The position numbers were made by a program, and so were the translations under genes. From positions 992,001-1,056,000 of the forward strand of contig NZ_CP144459.1 of NCBI RefSeq assembly GCF_050320395.1: a stretch of 64,000 bases of DNA. Reading direction: 5' to 3'. The notes under the pieces are model-generated. The model had not been told where the DNA came from and did not search any database. It was given only the letters and a program-made list of their open reading frames with translations. Origin of the DNA: Treponema_C sp050320395 (lineage in GTDB: Bacteria; Spirochaetota; Spirochaetia; Treponematales; Treponemataceae). Shown here piece by piece: positions 15,582 through 24,574 of the stretch. Position 1 is the first letter of the stretch. The number at the start of each line of letters is the position of its first letter.

Positions 15582-16379
15582 ATGATTTGTAATAAGCGGG
15601 GAAAAGGTTTCGGCGGTGTACCGGACTGCAGCGCACTTGTATCCTGTGCGGTTTTATCGGTGCGGGCCGTACTGTGTACGGCAGCCGTTCTTGTGTTTTT
15701 AAGTTCCTGCCGTCCCAACGTGAACTATATAAAGCGCGTTCAGTCTTTGGAAGAAGGAGTCGGCAATCCTCAAACCGAGGCGGAGATAGAAGAAGCAATC
15801 CAAAAATACCAGCGGCGGGTTGAAGATATTATGGCGGCCGACAATCAAACCGGTATTTGGTATAAGATTCTCGGCGTGCGCTACCTTGACAACCGTATGT
15901 ACGATAAGGCCTTGGAAGCGTTTAAAAACGCCGTAAAATATCATCCGGACAATCAAAACCTCTATTACTATATCGGACTTTGTGCAGGCTGCATGGCGAA
16001 ATCGGAACTCGATTTTCCCGGAACGGGGGCGGAAAAGAGGCGCAATACCTATCTTGCCCTTGCCGAATCCGCCTACCTTCGCGCTTTGGAGCTGGAGCCG
16101 CGCTATGTGCGTTCCCTCTACGGTCTTTCGGTGTTATACGTATTTGAAATGAAAAAGAGCGATCGGGCAATCCCGCTTTTGGAGCGTCTTTTAACGATAG
16201 ATACCAAACACACCGATGCGATGTTCGTTTTGGCGCGCGCCTATTATATGAGCTATGAATACGAAGCCGCTTCATCAATGTACGACCGTATTTTAAAAAG
16301 CACAAAAAACGAAGCAAAACGCGCGGAAGCCGAAGCGAATAAAAAAGCCGTATTGGATGCCCTGTATGCGGGAAAGTGA
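15582..16379 (+). CDS. TPR-repeat lipoprotein
   Basis: 265-residue predicted lipoprotein. A hydrophobic signal ends in LVFLSSC, putting the lipidated cysteine at 43. The body carries tetratricopeptide repeats: WYKILGVRYLDNRMYDKALEAFKNAVKYHPDN, with the helix pair recurring as YIGLCAGCMAKSE, AYLRALELEPRYV, ALPLLERL-like AIPLLERLLTIDTKHTD, and AYYMSYEYEAASSMYDRIL. TPRs usually scaffold protein complexes, so this is a candidate periplasmic adaptor. GAGGTGG at 15573-15579 fixes the start at 15582 rather than the earlier ATG/TTG positions near 15537. It sits between the Xer gene and dprA and overlaps the GTG of dprA's extended frame. Confidence 0.8.
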   Translation: MICNKRGKGFGGVPDCSALVSCAVLSVRAVLCTAAVLVFLSSCRPNVNYIKRVQSLEEGVGNPQTEAEIEEAIQKYQRRVEDIMAADNQTGIWYKILGVRYLDNRMYDKALEAFKNAVKYHPDNQNLYYYIGLCAGCMAKSELDFPGTGAEKRRNTYLALAESAYLRALELEPRYVRSLYGLSVLYVFEMKKSDRAIPLLERLLTIDTKHTDAMFVLARAYYMSYEYEAASSMYDRILKSTKNEAKRAEAEANKKAVLDALYAGK

Positions 16380-16381
16380 AG

Positions 16382-17335
16382 ATGAGCGCACAGGACAGGC
16401 TTGCACTGCGCCTTGCAATCTCAAGGCTTGGTTTTTTAAGTTTTGCGGAAAAAAAACTTCTTGAAAATAAGCTTGACACAATATCCCGCCTTGCGTTACT
16501 TTCTATAGATGATCTGTCGTTTGCAGTCGGCAGGGTACTCAATACGCGCATGTGGAAGCCCGAGCTGATTGAAAGACGTTCGGAGCGCGATATGCGCCTT
16601 ATGGAAGTTCTTCATATCGGCTGTATGTTTTACGACGATGGGCAAAGGCCCCCTCTTTTGGACGAAATATACGATCCGCCCTATGCCCTGTTTTACCGCG
16701 GGAATCCGGCGGTTTTATCAAAACCCTGTGCCGCGGTTGTGGGAACAAGGCGTCCTACCGGAAGGGGAATGAGCTGTACAAAACAGCTTGCCTTTGAGCT
16801 TGCCGAAGCGGGCTTTACCGTTGTGTCCGGTCTTGCGCTCGGAACGGATGCCTCGGCCCATGCGGGAGCCCTTTTAAGCTCAAAGGGAAAAACCGCTGCG
16901 GTATTGGGCTCGGGTGTGGATGCTGTAAGTCCCGCATCGAATAAAAGGCTTGCAGCTTCCCTGCTTGAAGCCGGCGGCTGTATTGTCGGCGAGTATGCGC
17001 CTGAAACCGCAGCCGAAAAGTGGCATTTTCCGCAGCGCAACCGCCTTATATCGGCTTTAAGCCTTGTAACGGTTGTTACGGAAGCCCCGCCGGGTTCCGG
17101 GGCTTTGATAACGGCGGATTTTGCCCTTGAGCAAAACCGTGAACTTTGTTTTCACGAATGCGCTTTGGCATATCCTGCCGTTTCGGCGGATGCGGCAGGG
17201 GCCGGAGAACATCCGGGTGCCCTTGTGCAAAGAAGAGGAAAAGAAGTCGGAGAGTACCGAAGGGTAAGCCGGTATATGGAAGAGGGCGCCCGCCTCATCA
17301 AAGATGCGAACGATGTTATTGCCCTGCTTACATAG
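16382..17335 (+). CDS. dprA: DNA-processing protein DprA (Smf)
   Basis: 317 residues. DprA loads RecA on incoming single-stranded DNA during transformation; many non-competent bacteria also keep it. The N-terminal helix-hairpin region is followed by the Rossmann-like DprA fold with YALFYRGNPAVL, VVGTRRPTGRGMSC, TVVSGLALGTDASAHAGAL, TAAVLGSGVDAVSPASN and a GALITADFALEQNRELC segment. Family members often have a longer C-terminal winged helix, which is absent here. The ATG at 16382 is preferred; a GTG at 16376 overlapping the previous stop is also possible. topA follows 26 bases downstream. Confidence 0.9.
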   Translation: MSAQDRLALRLAISRLGFLSFAEKKLLENKLDTISRLALLSIDDLSFAVGRVLNTRMWKPELIERRSERDMRLMEVLHIGCMFYDDGQRPPLLDEIYDPPYALFYRGNPAVLSKPCAAVVGTRRPTGRGMSCTKQLAFELAEAGFTVVSGLALGTDASAHAGALLSSKGKTAAVLGSGVDAVSPASNKRLAASLLEAGGCIVGEYAPETAAEKWHFPQRNRLISALSLVTVVTEAPPGSGALITADFALEQNRELCFHECALAYPAVSADAAGAGEHPGALVQRRGKEVGEYRRVSRYMEEGARLIKDANDVIALLT

Positions 17336-17361
17336 GGATTTTAAGGTTTTTACGGAGTTAC

Positions 17362-19515
17362 ATGATGGCAGTAAAAAAAGAAACAAAAAAGAAAACAAAA
17401 GAACAATCCACTCTTATTATTGTAGAGTCTCCCGCAAAGGCTAAAACAATCGAAAAATATTTGGGGCCCGGCTATACGGTAAAAGCTTCAATGGGACACT
17501 TAATCGATTTACCCAGATCCCGTATGGCGATAAATATAGAAAACGGGTTTGAACCCGAATACATAACCGTCCGCGGGCGCGCGTCCATCTTAAAAGACTT
17601 GCAAAAAGATGCCAAAAAAGCCGGCGAAGTCCTGCTTGCAAGCGATAATGACCGCGAAGGAGAGGCTATAGCCTGGCATTTGCGCAACTCGTTGAGCGCA
17701 AAAACTCCGGCTTCCATAAAACGTATCGTATTTAACGAAATAACGCCTGCGGCCATTAAAGAAGCGGTTATGAACCCTTCCGATATAGACGAGTCTAAAG
17801 TAAACGCCCAAAAAGCGCGCCGCGTCTTGGACCGTTTGGTAGGTTATAATCTTTCGCCCCTGTTGTGGAAAAAGGTTAAAAACGGATTGTCCGCGGGACG
17901 CGTGCAGTCGGTGGCTCTTCGCCTCTTGTGCGAGAGAGAAAAGGCCGTTGAAGAATTCGTTCCCGAAGAGTATTGGTCGCTTGAAGCCGAATTTAAAAAA
18001 GGCAAAACCTCTTTTACCGCCGAATTGGTGCAGTACAAGGGGAAAAAGCCCGAACTGCCTTCGGAAAAAAGCGTTCAGGATATTATAAGCGAAATACAAA
18101 GGGCCGACTGCGAGGTTGTCGATATAAAAACCTCCGACCGCGTTTTAAAGCCCAAACCGCCTTTTACCACCTCGAAATTGCAGCAGGCGGCGGCCAATAA
18201 GCTCGGCTTTACGTCGCGCAAAACCATGCAGGTTGCCCAGCAGCTGTACGAAGGCGTAAACATCGGTTCCGGCCGCGTCGGTCTTATTACCTATATGCGT
18301 ACCGATTCGGTGCGTATTTCCGATGTCGCAATCGAAGATGTGCGTACCTGGCTTCAAAAAAATTATCCTGCGGAACTGCCGGGAGAAGCGATTCACTACA
18401 GTGTCGGAAAAAAAGCCCAGGACGCCCACGAAGCAATCAGACCGACCTATACCGAATATACGCCGGAATACGTAAAAGAATATTTAACGCGCGACCAGCT
18501 GCGGCTCTACACCCTGATTTGGGAAGCCTTTGTGTCGAGTCAAATGAACAACGCCAAAAGCCGTACTACAAGCGTAGACATAAAAGCCGGTGATGCCCTG
18601 TTCCGTATTTCGGCAAGTAAAATCGTCGAAAAGGGTTTTTACAGCGTTACCAAGCTTTTAACTTCAAAAGAAAACACAAGCGTACGCTTGCCTTCATTGA
18701 GTGTCGGAGAAAAACCGGAAGTATGCGGTTTTCAGCCCGCCCAGCACTTTACGCAGGGGCCTGCGCGCTACACGGACGCTTCAATCGTTAAAACCCTCGA
18801 AGAAAAGGGCATAGGCCGTCCTTCAACCTATGCGCCGATTATCTCGGTTTTGCTCGACCGCTATTATGTAACGCGCAACAACCGCCAGCTTGTGCCCACG
18901 GCGCTCGGCCGCATTATCAACGATATTCTGGTCGATTCGTTCCCCGAAGTTATAAACGAAAACTTTACCGCCGAAGTCGAGCGCAATTTGGACTCGGTTG
19001 AAGAAAACAACGTGCGCTGGGCGGAAATGATGGATGAGTTTTACAAACCCTTCCACAGCCGCGTTGAAGAAGTTATGGCAACCCTTGAAAGCTATAAGGG
19101 AACAATGGACGAGCCTACCGATAAGGTGTGCGAACTGTGCGGAAAGCCGATGATAAAAAAACTGGGACGCTTCGGTTATTTTCTTGCCTGTTCCGGTTTT
19201 CCGGAGTGCCGCAATACCCGCTCGGTGCCGCTTGCAAAATGTCCGCGCGAGGGCTGTACCGGCGAAATCGTTGCCCGCAAAAATAAAAACCGCGGCAAGG
19301 AATTCTACGGCTGTACGAATTATCCGGAATGCGATTTTATCAGTCACTTTAAGCCCGTCAATGCGCAGTGCCCCAAATGCGGTTACTTTTTAGTCGAAAA
19401 ATACGACAAAAAAAACGGCACCTATAAATCCTGCATAAATCCGGACTGCGATTATCTGCACACCGCGGAAGACGATCTTCCTCCCGCCCCTTCTCAGGAA
19501 GGCGATGAAGATTAA
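17362..19515 (+). CDS. topA: DNA topoisomerase I
   Basis: Type IA topoisomerase that relaxes negative supercoils. 717 residues. The Toprim domain has LIIVESPAKAKTIEKYLG and ASDNDREGEAIAWHL, with the acidic DxDxE triad. The catalytic region has GRVQSVALRLL and the active-site tyrosine in GLITYMRTDS. Three C-terminal zinc ribbons follow: CELCGKPM...CSGFPEC, CPREGCTG...CTNYPEC and CPKCGYFL...CINPDC. The frame is open far upstream inside dprA, but GGAG at 17354-17357 supports the ATG at 17362 or 17365. The poly-lysine N-terminus (VKKETKKKTKEQ) is lineage-typical. The 3' end overlaps the next Xer gene by 11 bases. Confidence 0.96.
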   Translation: MMAVKKETKKKTKEQSTLIIVESPAKAKTIEKYLGPGYTVKASMGHLIDLPRSRMAINIENGFEPEYITVRGRASILKDLQKDAKKAGEVLLASDNDREGEAIAWHLRNSLSAKTPASIKRIVFNEITPAAIKEAVMNPSDIDESKVNAQKARRVLDRLVGYNLSPLLWKKVKNGLSAGRVQSVALRLLCEREKAVEEFVPEEYWSLEAEFKKGKTSFTAELVQYKGKKPELPSEKSVQDIISEIQRADCEVVDIKTSDRVLKPKPPFTTSKLQQAAANKLGFTSRKTMQVAQQLYEGVNIGSGRVGLITYMRTDSVRISDVAIEDVRTWLQKNYPAELPGEAIHYSVGKKAQDAHEAIRPTYTEYTPEYVKEYLTRDQLRLYTLIWEAFVSSQMNNAKSRTTSVDIKAGDALFRISASKIVEKGFYSVTKLLTSKENTSVRLPSLSVGEKPEVCGFQPAQHFTQGPARYTDASIVKTLEEKGIGRPSTYAPIISVLLDRYYVTRNNRQLVPTALGRIINDILVDSFPEVINENFTAEVERNLDSVEENNVRWAEMMDEFYKPFHSRVEEVMATLESYKGTMDEPTDKVCELCGKPMIKKLGRFGYFLACSGFPECRNTRSVPLAKCPREGCTGEIVARKNKNRGKEFYGCTNYPECDFISHFKPVNAQCPKCGYFLVEKYDKKNGTYKSCINPDCDYLHTAEDDLPPAPSQEGDED

Positions 19516-20539
19516 GGATAACCCGGTTTTGACGCGAACGGATGTAAACCCTTGTTCTTTGCAGGATTTAATTCAAGAATTTCTTGCATGGCAGGGCGGG
19601 GTGCGGGGCCTATCGCCCCATTCGGTGAGCGCGTACCGAAACGACTTGGAAGCGATGAGGACTATGCTTATCCGAGTGAACGCTTCCGCGCAAAACGCGG
19701 GTGCGGAACCCGCTTTGGCTTCCGTAACGGGCGAAAATTTACGCGCCTGTATCGGTATGCTTTCGCGCGAAAACAGGGCGGCTTCGAGCATAAACCGGTT
19801 TTCCGCGTCGGTGCGGAATTTTTTTGCCTATTGCCGCAGATTTGAGTATATTAAAGTAAACCCCGCAGAGGATTTAAAGAACGTTAAAATGCCCGTGCGC
19901 GTTCCCAAATTTATGAATGCGGCCGAAATAGACGAAATGTGCGCTCAGCCTTCAAAGGCTCCCCTTTTGTGGGAAGCGCGCGACAGAGCGCTTTTTGAAG
20001 CCCTGTATTCGTCGGGCTGCCGCGTGTCCGAGCTTGCTTCTCTTAAAATGAGCGATATTTCGGCGCGCCTTGATTCGGCTTTGGTTCGCGGCAAGGGCGG
20101 AAAAGACCGGCGCGTTTTTTTTTCGGCGGAGGCGGTTGACGCTTTAAAAACCTATATCGGCGAACGTGAGCAAAAACTCCGCGAAAAGGGAGAAGAGGCG
20201 TATAAAGGCGCTCAAACGCTCTTTATAAACCGAAGCGGCACAAACCTCAGTGCACGCGGAATACGCTTTATAGTGAGCCGTTATTCGTCCTTGGAGGGAA
20301 CAAAACGCCATGTGTCGCCTCATACGTTCCGTCATACCTTTGCAACGGCGATGATACGCGAGGGGGCGGATATACGTTCGGTACAGGAAATGCTGGGACA
20401 TGCGAGTTTATCGACCACCCAGCGTTATACGCATATAACGAGTGCCGAATTAAAGGCTTTATATAACAGAGCACACCCGCACGGCTCCAAACATGAGCCC
20501 GCTCACGGCTCCGAAACGAAAACAAAACCAAAGGAATAG
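19505..20539 (+). CDS. xerC: Xer-type tyrosine recombinase (XerC/CodV position)
   Basis: 344 residues. The core-binding domain (LIQEFLAWQGGVRGLSPHSVSAYRNDLE) precedes a catalytic domain with Arg in SSGCRVSELASLKM, Lys in RGKGGKDRRVFF, HTFRHTFATAMI, LGHASLSTTQ and the Tyr in RYTHIT. It lies between topA and hslV, the same arrangement as topA-trmFO-codV-clpQY in Firmicutes, which supports XerC identity. An insertion around YIGEREQKLREKGEEAYKGAQ and a charged His/Gly tail lengthen it over the usual 300 residues. The start overlaps topA; hslV begins eight bases after the stop. Confidence 0.85.
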   Translation: MKIKDNPVLTRTDVNPCSLQDLIQEFLAWQGGVRGLSPHSVSAYRNDLEAMRTMLIRVNASAQNAGAEPALASVTGENLRACIGMLSRENRAASSINRFSASVRNFFAYCRRFEYIKVNPAEDLKNVKMPVRVPKFMNAAEIDEMCAQPSKAPLLWEARDRALFEALYSSGCRVSELASLKMSDISARLDSALVRGKGGKDRRVFFSAEAVDALKTYIGEREQKLREKGEEAYKGAQTLFINRSGTNLSARGIRFIVSRYSSLEGTKRHVSPHTFRHTFATAMIREGADIRSVQEMLGHASLSTTQRYTHITSAELKALYNRAHPHGSKHEPAHGSETKTKPKE

Positions 20540-20547
20540 AGGGATAG

Positions 20548-21087
20548 ATGAAACAAACGAAGATTCGCAGTACAACGGTTATTGCAATAAAACGGAACGG
20601 AAAGGTTGCCATGGCCGGCGACGGACAGGTTACGATGGGACAAACCGTTATGAAGGGCAATGCCCGCAAAGTGCGCAAAATGTACGACGGTAAAGTACTT
20701 ACCGGTTTTGCCGGGGCTACCGCCGATGCCTTTAACCTGTTCGATAAATTCGAAATGAAGCTTCAGGAATATTCGGGCGATATTACGCGGGCGGCAGTGG
20801 AACTTGCCAAAATGTGGCGCACGGACAAGGCGCTGCGCAATTTGGAAGCCCTGCTTTTAGCCGCAAGTAAGGATAAAATCCTGCTTATATCGGGCACCGG
20901 AGACGTTATCGAGCCTGAAAACGACGTATTGGCAATCGGTTCGGGCGGCAACTACGCTTATGCGGCCGCCCTTGCCTATATGGAATCGTCCGATTTAAGC
21001 GCGCTGGAAATTGCCGAAAAAAGCTTAAAAATCGCCGGAGAAATCTGTATTTATACAAACGGTCATATTACCGCGGAGGAATTATAA
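20548..21087 (+). CDS. hslV: ATP-dependent protease peptidase subunit HslV
   Basis: 179-residue proteasome-like peptidase that forms dodecamers with HslU. The N-terminus reads MKQTKIRSTTVIAIKRNGKV. The catalytic threonine is expected at the TT pair after removal of about eight residues, a longer leader than the single Met removed in E. coli. Other landmarks are VAMAGDGQVTMGQTVMKGNA, the Lys in RKVRKMYDGKVLTGFAGATAD, and GSGGNYAYAAALA. It is immediately adjacent to hslU (stop and start abut), and both are likely co-expressed with the upstream topA/xer genes since no promoter is seen between them. Confidence 0.95.
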   Translation: MKQTKIRSTTVIAIKRNGKVAMAGDGQVTMGQTVMKGNARKVRKMYDGKVLTGFAGATADAFNLFDKFEMKLQEYSGDITRAAVELAKMWRTDKALRNLEALLLAASKDKILLISGTGDVIEPENDVLAIGSGGNYAYAAALAYMESSDLSALEIAEKSLKIAGEICIYTNGHITAEEL

Positions 21088-22620
21088 ATGAAAGAGGGTC
21101 TTGAAGATTTAACACCCAAGCAAATAGTCGAACAGTTGGACACCTACATTATCGGGCAAAAAAAAGCAAAACGCTCGGTTGCGGTTGCCCTGCGAAACCG
21201 TACGCGCCGCTTAAAACTGCCGGAAGATATACGCGAAGAAATCGCACCCAAAAATATTTTAATGATAGGCCCGACGGGAGTCGGAAAAACCGAAATAGCG
21301 CGCCGCCTTGCCAAATTATGCGGGGCACCCTTTATAAAGGTTGAAGCGACCAAGTACACCGAAGTAGGCTATGTAGGCCGCGATGTCGAATCCATGGTGC
21401 GCGACTTAATGGCGGTCGGCTATAACATGGTTAAAGCCGAAATGCAGGAGCAGTTAAAAGCCGCCGCAGGCGAAAAGGTCGAAGAAGATTTGTTGGACTT
21501 ACTCCTTCCCGGAAGCGGCAAAAAACATAAAAAGAGTGCAAAAGAGCCAAAAAGCGAAGATGGGGGCTTTATGCTTCCCTTTAATATTTTCGGCTCCCCC
21601 GTGTCGCAGGAAAAAGAAAGTGAGCCGGAAACGTCCGAAAAGCGGGGCGGCGTTCAGCTTACGGACTCTTCCGCCGAAACGGCCGGAACCGAAGGCGAAG
21701 CGGCACCCGATGTATCGGGCGAAAAAGACGGCAGTATGAGCGCAACGCGCGAAAAGTTCCGCACCATGCTGCGTGAAGGTAAACTTGAGGGGCGCGAAAT
21801 AGAAATCACCGTGCAAAAGAAACAAAGAATGCCCTCGATGGAAATTATCGCAGGGGGCAGTCCCGAAGATATGGAAAGCGTTATGCAAAACATTTCGTCG
21901 ATGCTTAACGGTTCGCGCACCAAAAAACGCTCGGTAACCGTTGCGGAAGCGCGCCAGATTTTGCTTGAAGAACATTTGGACCGCATGACCGACCCCGATA
22001 AGGCAGCCGATGCGGCACGCGAGCGCGTTGAGCAAATGGGCATTATCTTTATAGACGAAATCGATAAGATTGCCGTCGAGGGGCACGGAAACGGAGCAAA
22101 CGTATCGCGCGAAGGCGTTCAGCGCGACATACTGCCCATTGTCGAAGGCTCTTCGGTCAATACAAAATACGGAGTTGTCGATACCACTCACATCCTCTTT
22201 ATTGCCGCGGGGGCGTTCAATTTGTCCAAGCCTTCGGATTTGATTCCCGAACTGCAAGGGCGGTTTCCCCTGCGCGTGGAATTGGATTCTTTAAATGCCG
22301 AAGACTTTGAGCGCATTTTAACCGAGCCTAAAAACGCTTTAACCCGTCAATACACCGAGCTTTTGGCAACCGAAGACGTACACATTGTCTTTAAACCCGA
22401 AGCGATTACGCGCATGAGTACCCTTGCCGCCGATACGAACTCGCGCATGGAAAACATCGGAGCGCGCCGTCTGCACACCATTATGGAAACCCTTTTGGAA
22501 GAACTGTCGTTCAGTGCCGACGAACATACGGGCGAAACCATAGAGATTACCGGCGAATACGTCGACGAGCGCTTAAAGGACATTGTTCAAAATCAGGACT
22601 TGTCCAAGTATATATTGTAA
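21088..22620 (+). CDS. hslU: HslU AAA+ unfoldase of the HslUV protease
   Basis: 510 residues; it unfolds substrates and feeds them to HslV. The N-terminal LTPKQIVEQLDTYIIGQ is family-typical. Walker A is GPTGVGKTEIARR, EVGYVGRDVESMVRDL marks the pore region, Walker B is IIFIDEIDKIA, sensor 2 is in ENIGARRLHTIMETLL, and the C-terminus ends SKYIL, the tail that docks into HslV. The I-domain (about residues 135-240) contains a Ser/Glu-rich insert that makes it about 60 residues longer than E. coli HslU. No terminator is visible before the repeat-rich region that follows. Confidence 0.95.
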   Translation: MKEGLEDLTPKQIVEQLDTYIIGQKKAKRSVAVALRNRTRRLKLPEDIREEIAPKNILMIGPTGVGKTEIARRLAKLCGAPFIKVEATKYTEVGYVGRDVESMVRDLMAVGYNMVKAEMQEQLKAAAGEKVEEDLLDLLLPGSGKKHKKSAKEPKSEDGGFMLPFNIFGSPVSQEKESEPETSEKRGGVQLTDSSAETAGTEGEAAPDVSGEKDGSMSATREKFRTMLREGKLEGREIEITVQKKQRMPSMEIIAGGSPEDMESVMQNISSMLNGSRTKKRSVTVAEARQILLEEHLDRMTDPDKAADAARERVEQMGIIFIDEIDKIAVEGHGNGANVSREGVQRDILPIVEGSSVNTKYGVVDTTHILFIAAGAFNLSKPSDLIPELQGRFPLRVELDSLNAEDFERILTEPKNALTRQYTELLATEDVHIVFKPEAITRMSTLAADTNSRMENIGARRLHTIMETLLEELSFSADEHTGETIEITGEYVDERLKDIVQNQDLSKYIL

Positions 22621-22838
22621 GGTTTCGGGGCTTTGCCTCCACGGCGTTCCGTTTGTGCCCGGGTTGATAAAGGAAAGTGGATTTTTTGCCTAAAGTATGT
22701 TATACTGTATGGTATGAAGGAACTGCATCAAGCGGAACGCTATGCACCTGCGTATAAAGATACAAAAATCTTATTCCCGGTAAAAACTTTTGCGAAAAAA
22801 GCTCTTGACAAAGAAAACGCGCGCCGTATAATGCCTTC

Positions 22839-22907
22839 GATACCCGATACCCGATACCCGATACCCGATACCCGATACCCGATACCCGATACCCGATACC
22901 CGATACC
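22839..22907 (+). repeat. Heptamer tandem array, GATACCC, 9.9 copies
   Basis: Nine perfect GATACCC units plus GATACC. The period of 7 is not a multiple of three, so it cycles through all frames. It lies in the 908-base gap after hslU and abuts the first stem-loop at 22911. Copy number is likely to vary between strains. Confidence 0.95.
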
Positions 22908-22910
22908 GGC

Positions 22911-23207
22911 ATAAAAGCTCGCTGCACGGCAGCTCGCTTTTATGCTTCGAGTTTCGTCGGCGCAGCCGGCGAAACTCGCGAATGTACAGCGTTCAAAATC
23001 CATATTCCCGAAGATGTTTATCTTTTTCTAAAAGCCCGCTGCAAACGGCGCGGCAGTGCGCTGCGCGCACTGCCGCGCGACGAGTTTGCGGTTCCGCAAA
23101 CTCGCAGGGCATACAGCTTTTTAACTCACATTCCCGAAAATGTTTATCTTTCTCTAAAAACGCGGGTTCAAAACCGCACGTCCTGCCCGGTTTTGAACCC
23201 GCGTTTT
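22911..23207. repeat. Stem-loop cluster 1 after hslU
   Basis: Five stem-loops: 22911-22943 (arms ATAAAAGC/GCTTTTAT with inner GCTG/CAGC), 22948-22978 (CGAGTTTCG.../CGAAACTCG), 23048-23078 (14-base perfect arms starting GCGCGGCAG, loop TGC), 23081-23104 (CGAGTTTGCGG, loop TT), and 23157-23207 (20-base arms). Two imperfect 30-base direct copies starting ATTCCCGAA lie at 23003 and 23130. The long reading frames crossing this stretch have no gene-like features. Confidence 0.85.
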
Positions 23208-23335
23208 ACGGCGGTACCTGCGGGGAAAGTGGAAGTGGTGGTGAAAACAAAGTTTTTAAAAGGAAAAGGTACTTTGAAAGAAATGCGGACAATAGTATAC
23301 GGCTATCCGTGTACGGCAAAGGTCTAAGGAAGACG

Positions 23336-23450
23336 CTTCCTTCGGGCGGGGGAACATACTTCCTTCGGGCGGAGGAATATACTTCCTTCGGGCGGAGGAA
23401 CATACTTCCTTCGGGCGGAGGAACATACTTCCTTCGGGCGGAGGAACGCT
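23336..23450 (+). repeat. 23-bp tandem array, five copies
   Basis: Units begin at 23336, 23359, 23382, 23405 and 23428. The unit is CTTCCTTCGGGCGGAGGAAC plus ATA. Each copy can form a small hairpin (TTCCT/AGGAA) and carries a GGAGG Shine-Dalgarno-like core. The array ends about 80 bases before the LRR lipoprotein start. No spacers are present. Confidence 0.92.
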
Positions 23451-23528
23451 CTCCCTCACGGCGGAGGGCTGTTAAATGGTTAATTTAGGTAATTATCAAT
23501 TACAAATTGAATTATAAGGAGATTTTTT

Positions 23529-24422
23529 ATGAAAAGAATGAAAAGTTTAAAAGGTTCGGCACTGACGGTGCTCTTTTGTATGGCGGTGCTTTGCACTATA
23601 CTGTGTACCGCATGCCCCAACGCCGCAGGAGGAGGCGGCTCCGTCTATGTACAGGTAGCCTATACCGAGCTTGACGGCTACCTTGCAAACACCGCCTCTG
23701 CCGATAAGGTAAACTACATCGAAGTAACGGGCGTATCTAAAGAAGACATTGCGGGCAAAGCCGTAGAGTTCAATGCTGAAGCGGGAGAACTGGGCAAAAA
23801 GATACTGGCTGCCGCTCCTAAAAAAGTTGCCCTTAAACTGCCCGGCAAAGTTGCAGGTCTTGAAAGTATGAGATTGAGCTTTTACCTCTGTACCAATCTT
23901 GTGTCGCTTGCCGGTATCCCTGCAAGCGTTAAGGATATGGGAGGCTGTTTTAACGGCTGTACAAGTTTAACTAAAGCTCCCGTTATCCCTGCAAACGTTA
24001 CGAATATTAATAGCTGTTTTTTCGGCTGCACAAGTTTAACTGAAAGCCCCGTTATTCCTGCAAGCGTTACGGATATGCGCTGGTGTTTTTACGGCTGCAC
24101 AAGTTTAACTCAAGCTCCCGCCATTCCTGCAAGCGTTACGGATATGGAAAGATGTTTTGAAGGCTGTACACGTTTAACTAAAGCTCCCGTCATTCCTGAA
24201 AGCGTTACGAATATGACATACTGTTTTTCCGGCTGTTCCGCTTTAAAAGGGGTAAAGCTTAACTGCCCTTACAACGGTACGGGAAACGCGTTTGAGAATG
24301 CTTTTTTAGGCTGCACTTCTTTGGAAGATCAAGGTATAAAGGTAAAGAATGACCAGCTTTCAATCTACAAAATGAACGCAGGTGCTATGGGAACCACAGC
24401 AGAGAAATTCTCAGGGTTTTAG
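23529..24422 (+). CDS. BspA-like leucine-rich-repeat lipoprotein
   Basis: 297-residue predicted surface lipoprotein. The signal ends with the cysteine at about residue 29 (LCTILCTACPN), a relaxed spirochaetal lipobox. After an N-terminal domain come five near-identical 23-residue repeats with consensus CFxGCTSLTxAPVIPASVTDM (about 137-250), the TpLRR/BspA type found in treponemal and Bacteroidetes surface adhesins. A short capping segment ends the protein. Each repeat is 69 bases, so unequal recombination could change their number. AAGGAG at 23517-23522 fixes the start. It stands alone between repeat arrays, which suggests an accessory locus. Adhesion to host protein is inferred from the family only. 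Confidence 0.85.
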   Translation: MKRMKSLKGSALTVLFCMAVLCTILCTACPNAAGGGGSVYVQVAYTELDGYLANTASADKVNYIEVTGVSKEDIAGKAVEFNAEAGELGKKILAAAPKKVALKLPGKVAGLESMRLSFYLCTNLVSLAGIPASVKDMGGCFNGCTSLTKAPVIPANVTNINSCFFGCTSLTESPVIPASVTDMRWCFYGCTSLTQAPAIPASVTDMERCFEGCTRLTKAPVIPESVTNMTYCFSGCSALKGVKLNCPYNGTGNAFENAFLGCTSLEDQGIKVKNDQLSIYKMNAGAMGTTAEKFSGF

Positions 24423-24449
24423 TGCAATATAAAGCTTTCCCGCACATGG

Positions 24450-24557
24450 CATACAATCGGACATCGTGTCCGATTGTATGCAACGAGTTTGCCTTGGGCA
24501 AACGGTTTGCTCAAGGCAAACTCGCGGTATCTACGGCTGTTCCGGCATCCGTGCCGG
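24450..24557. repeat. Stem-loop cluster 2 (left of rpn)
   Basis: 24450-24480: perfect 14-base arms starting CATACAATCGGACA with loop TCG. 24484-24524: CGAGTTTGCCTTG with an inner GCAAAC/GTTTGC stem. 24542-24557: CCGGCA, loop TCCG, TGCCGG. The first two are three bases apart, the same pairing seen in the other clusters. The segment 24477-24538 is repeated at 25756-25817. Confidence 0.9.
24477..24538 (+). repeat. Left copy of 62-bp direct repeat flanking rpn
   Basis: Matches 25756-25817 at 60 of 62 positions (A to G in the stem and C to T near the end). The two copies bracket the rpn gene and its promoter, about 1.28 kb apart. Confidence 0.9.
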
Positions 24558-24574
24558 GACTGCGAATGAGGGGG

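Noticed and set aside
17146..17361. N-terminal extension of topA
   Set aside because: It lies wholly inside dprA in another frame; the ATG at 17362 has a GGAG site and homology begins after it.
22714..22914. Possible small gene with TATACT seven bases before ATG
   Set aside because: The -35 match is poor and a third of the product is the heptamer array (IPDTRYP repeats).
22839..23450. Tandem repeats that could suggest a CRISPR array
   Set aside because: Units of 7 and 23 bases follow each other without spacers, and no cas gene is present.
22982..23488. 168-codon open frame across the post-hslU region
   Set aside because: It runs through hairpins and the 23-bp array; the protein is repeat translation with no ribosome site.
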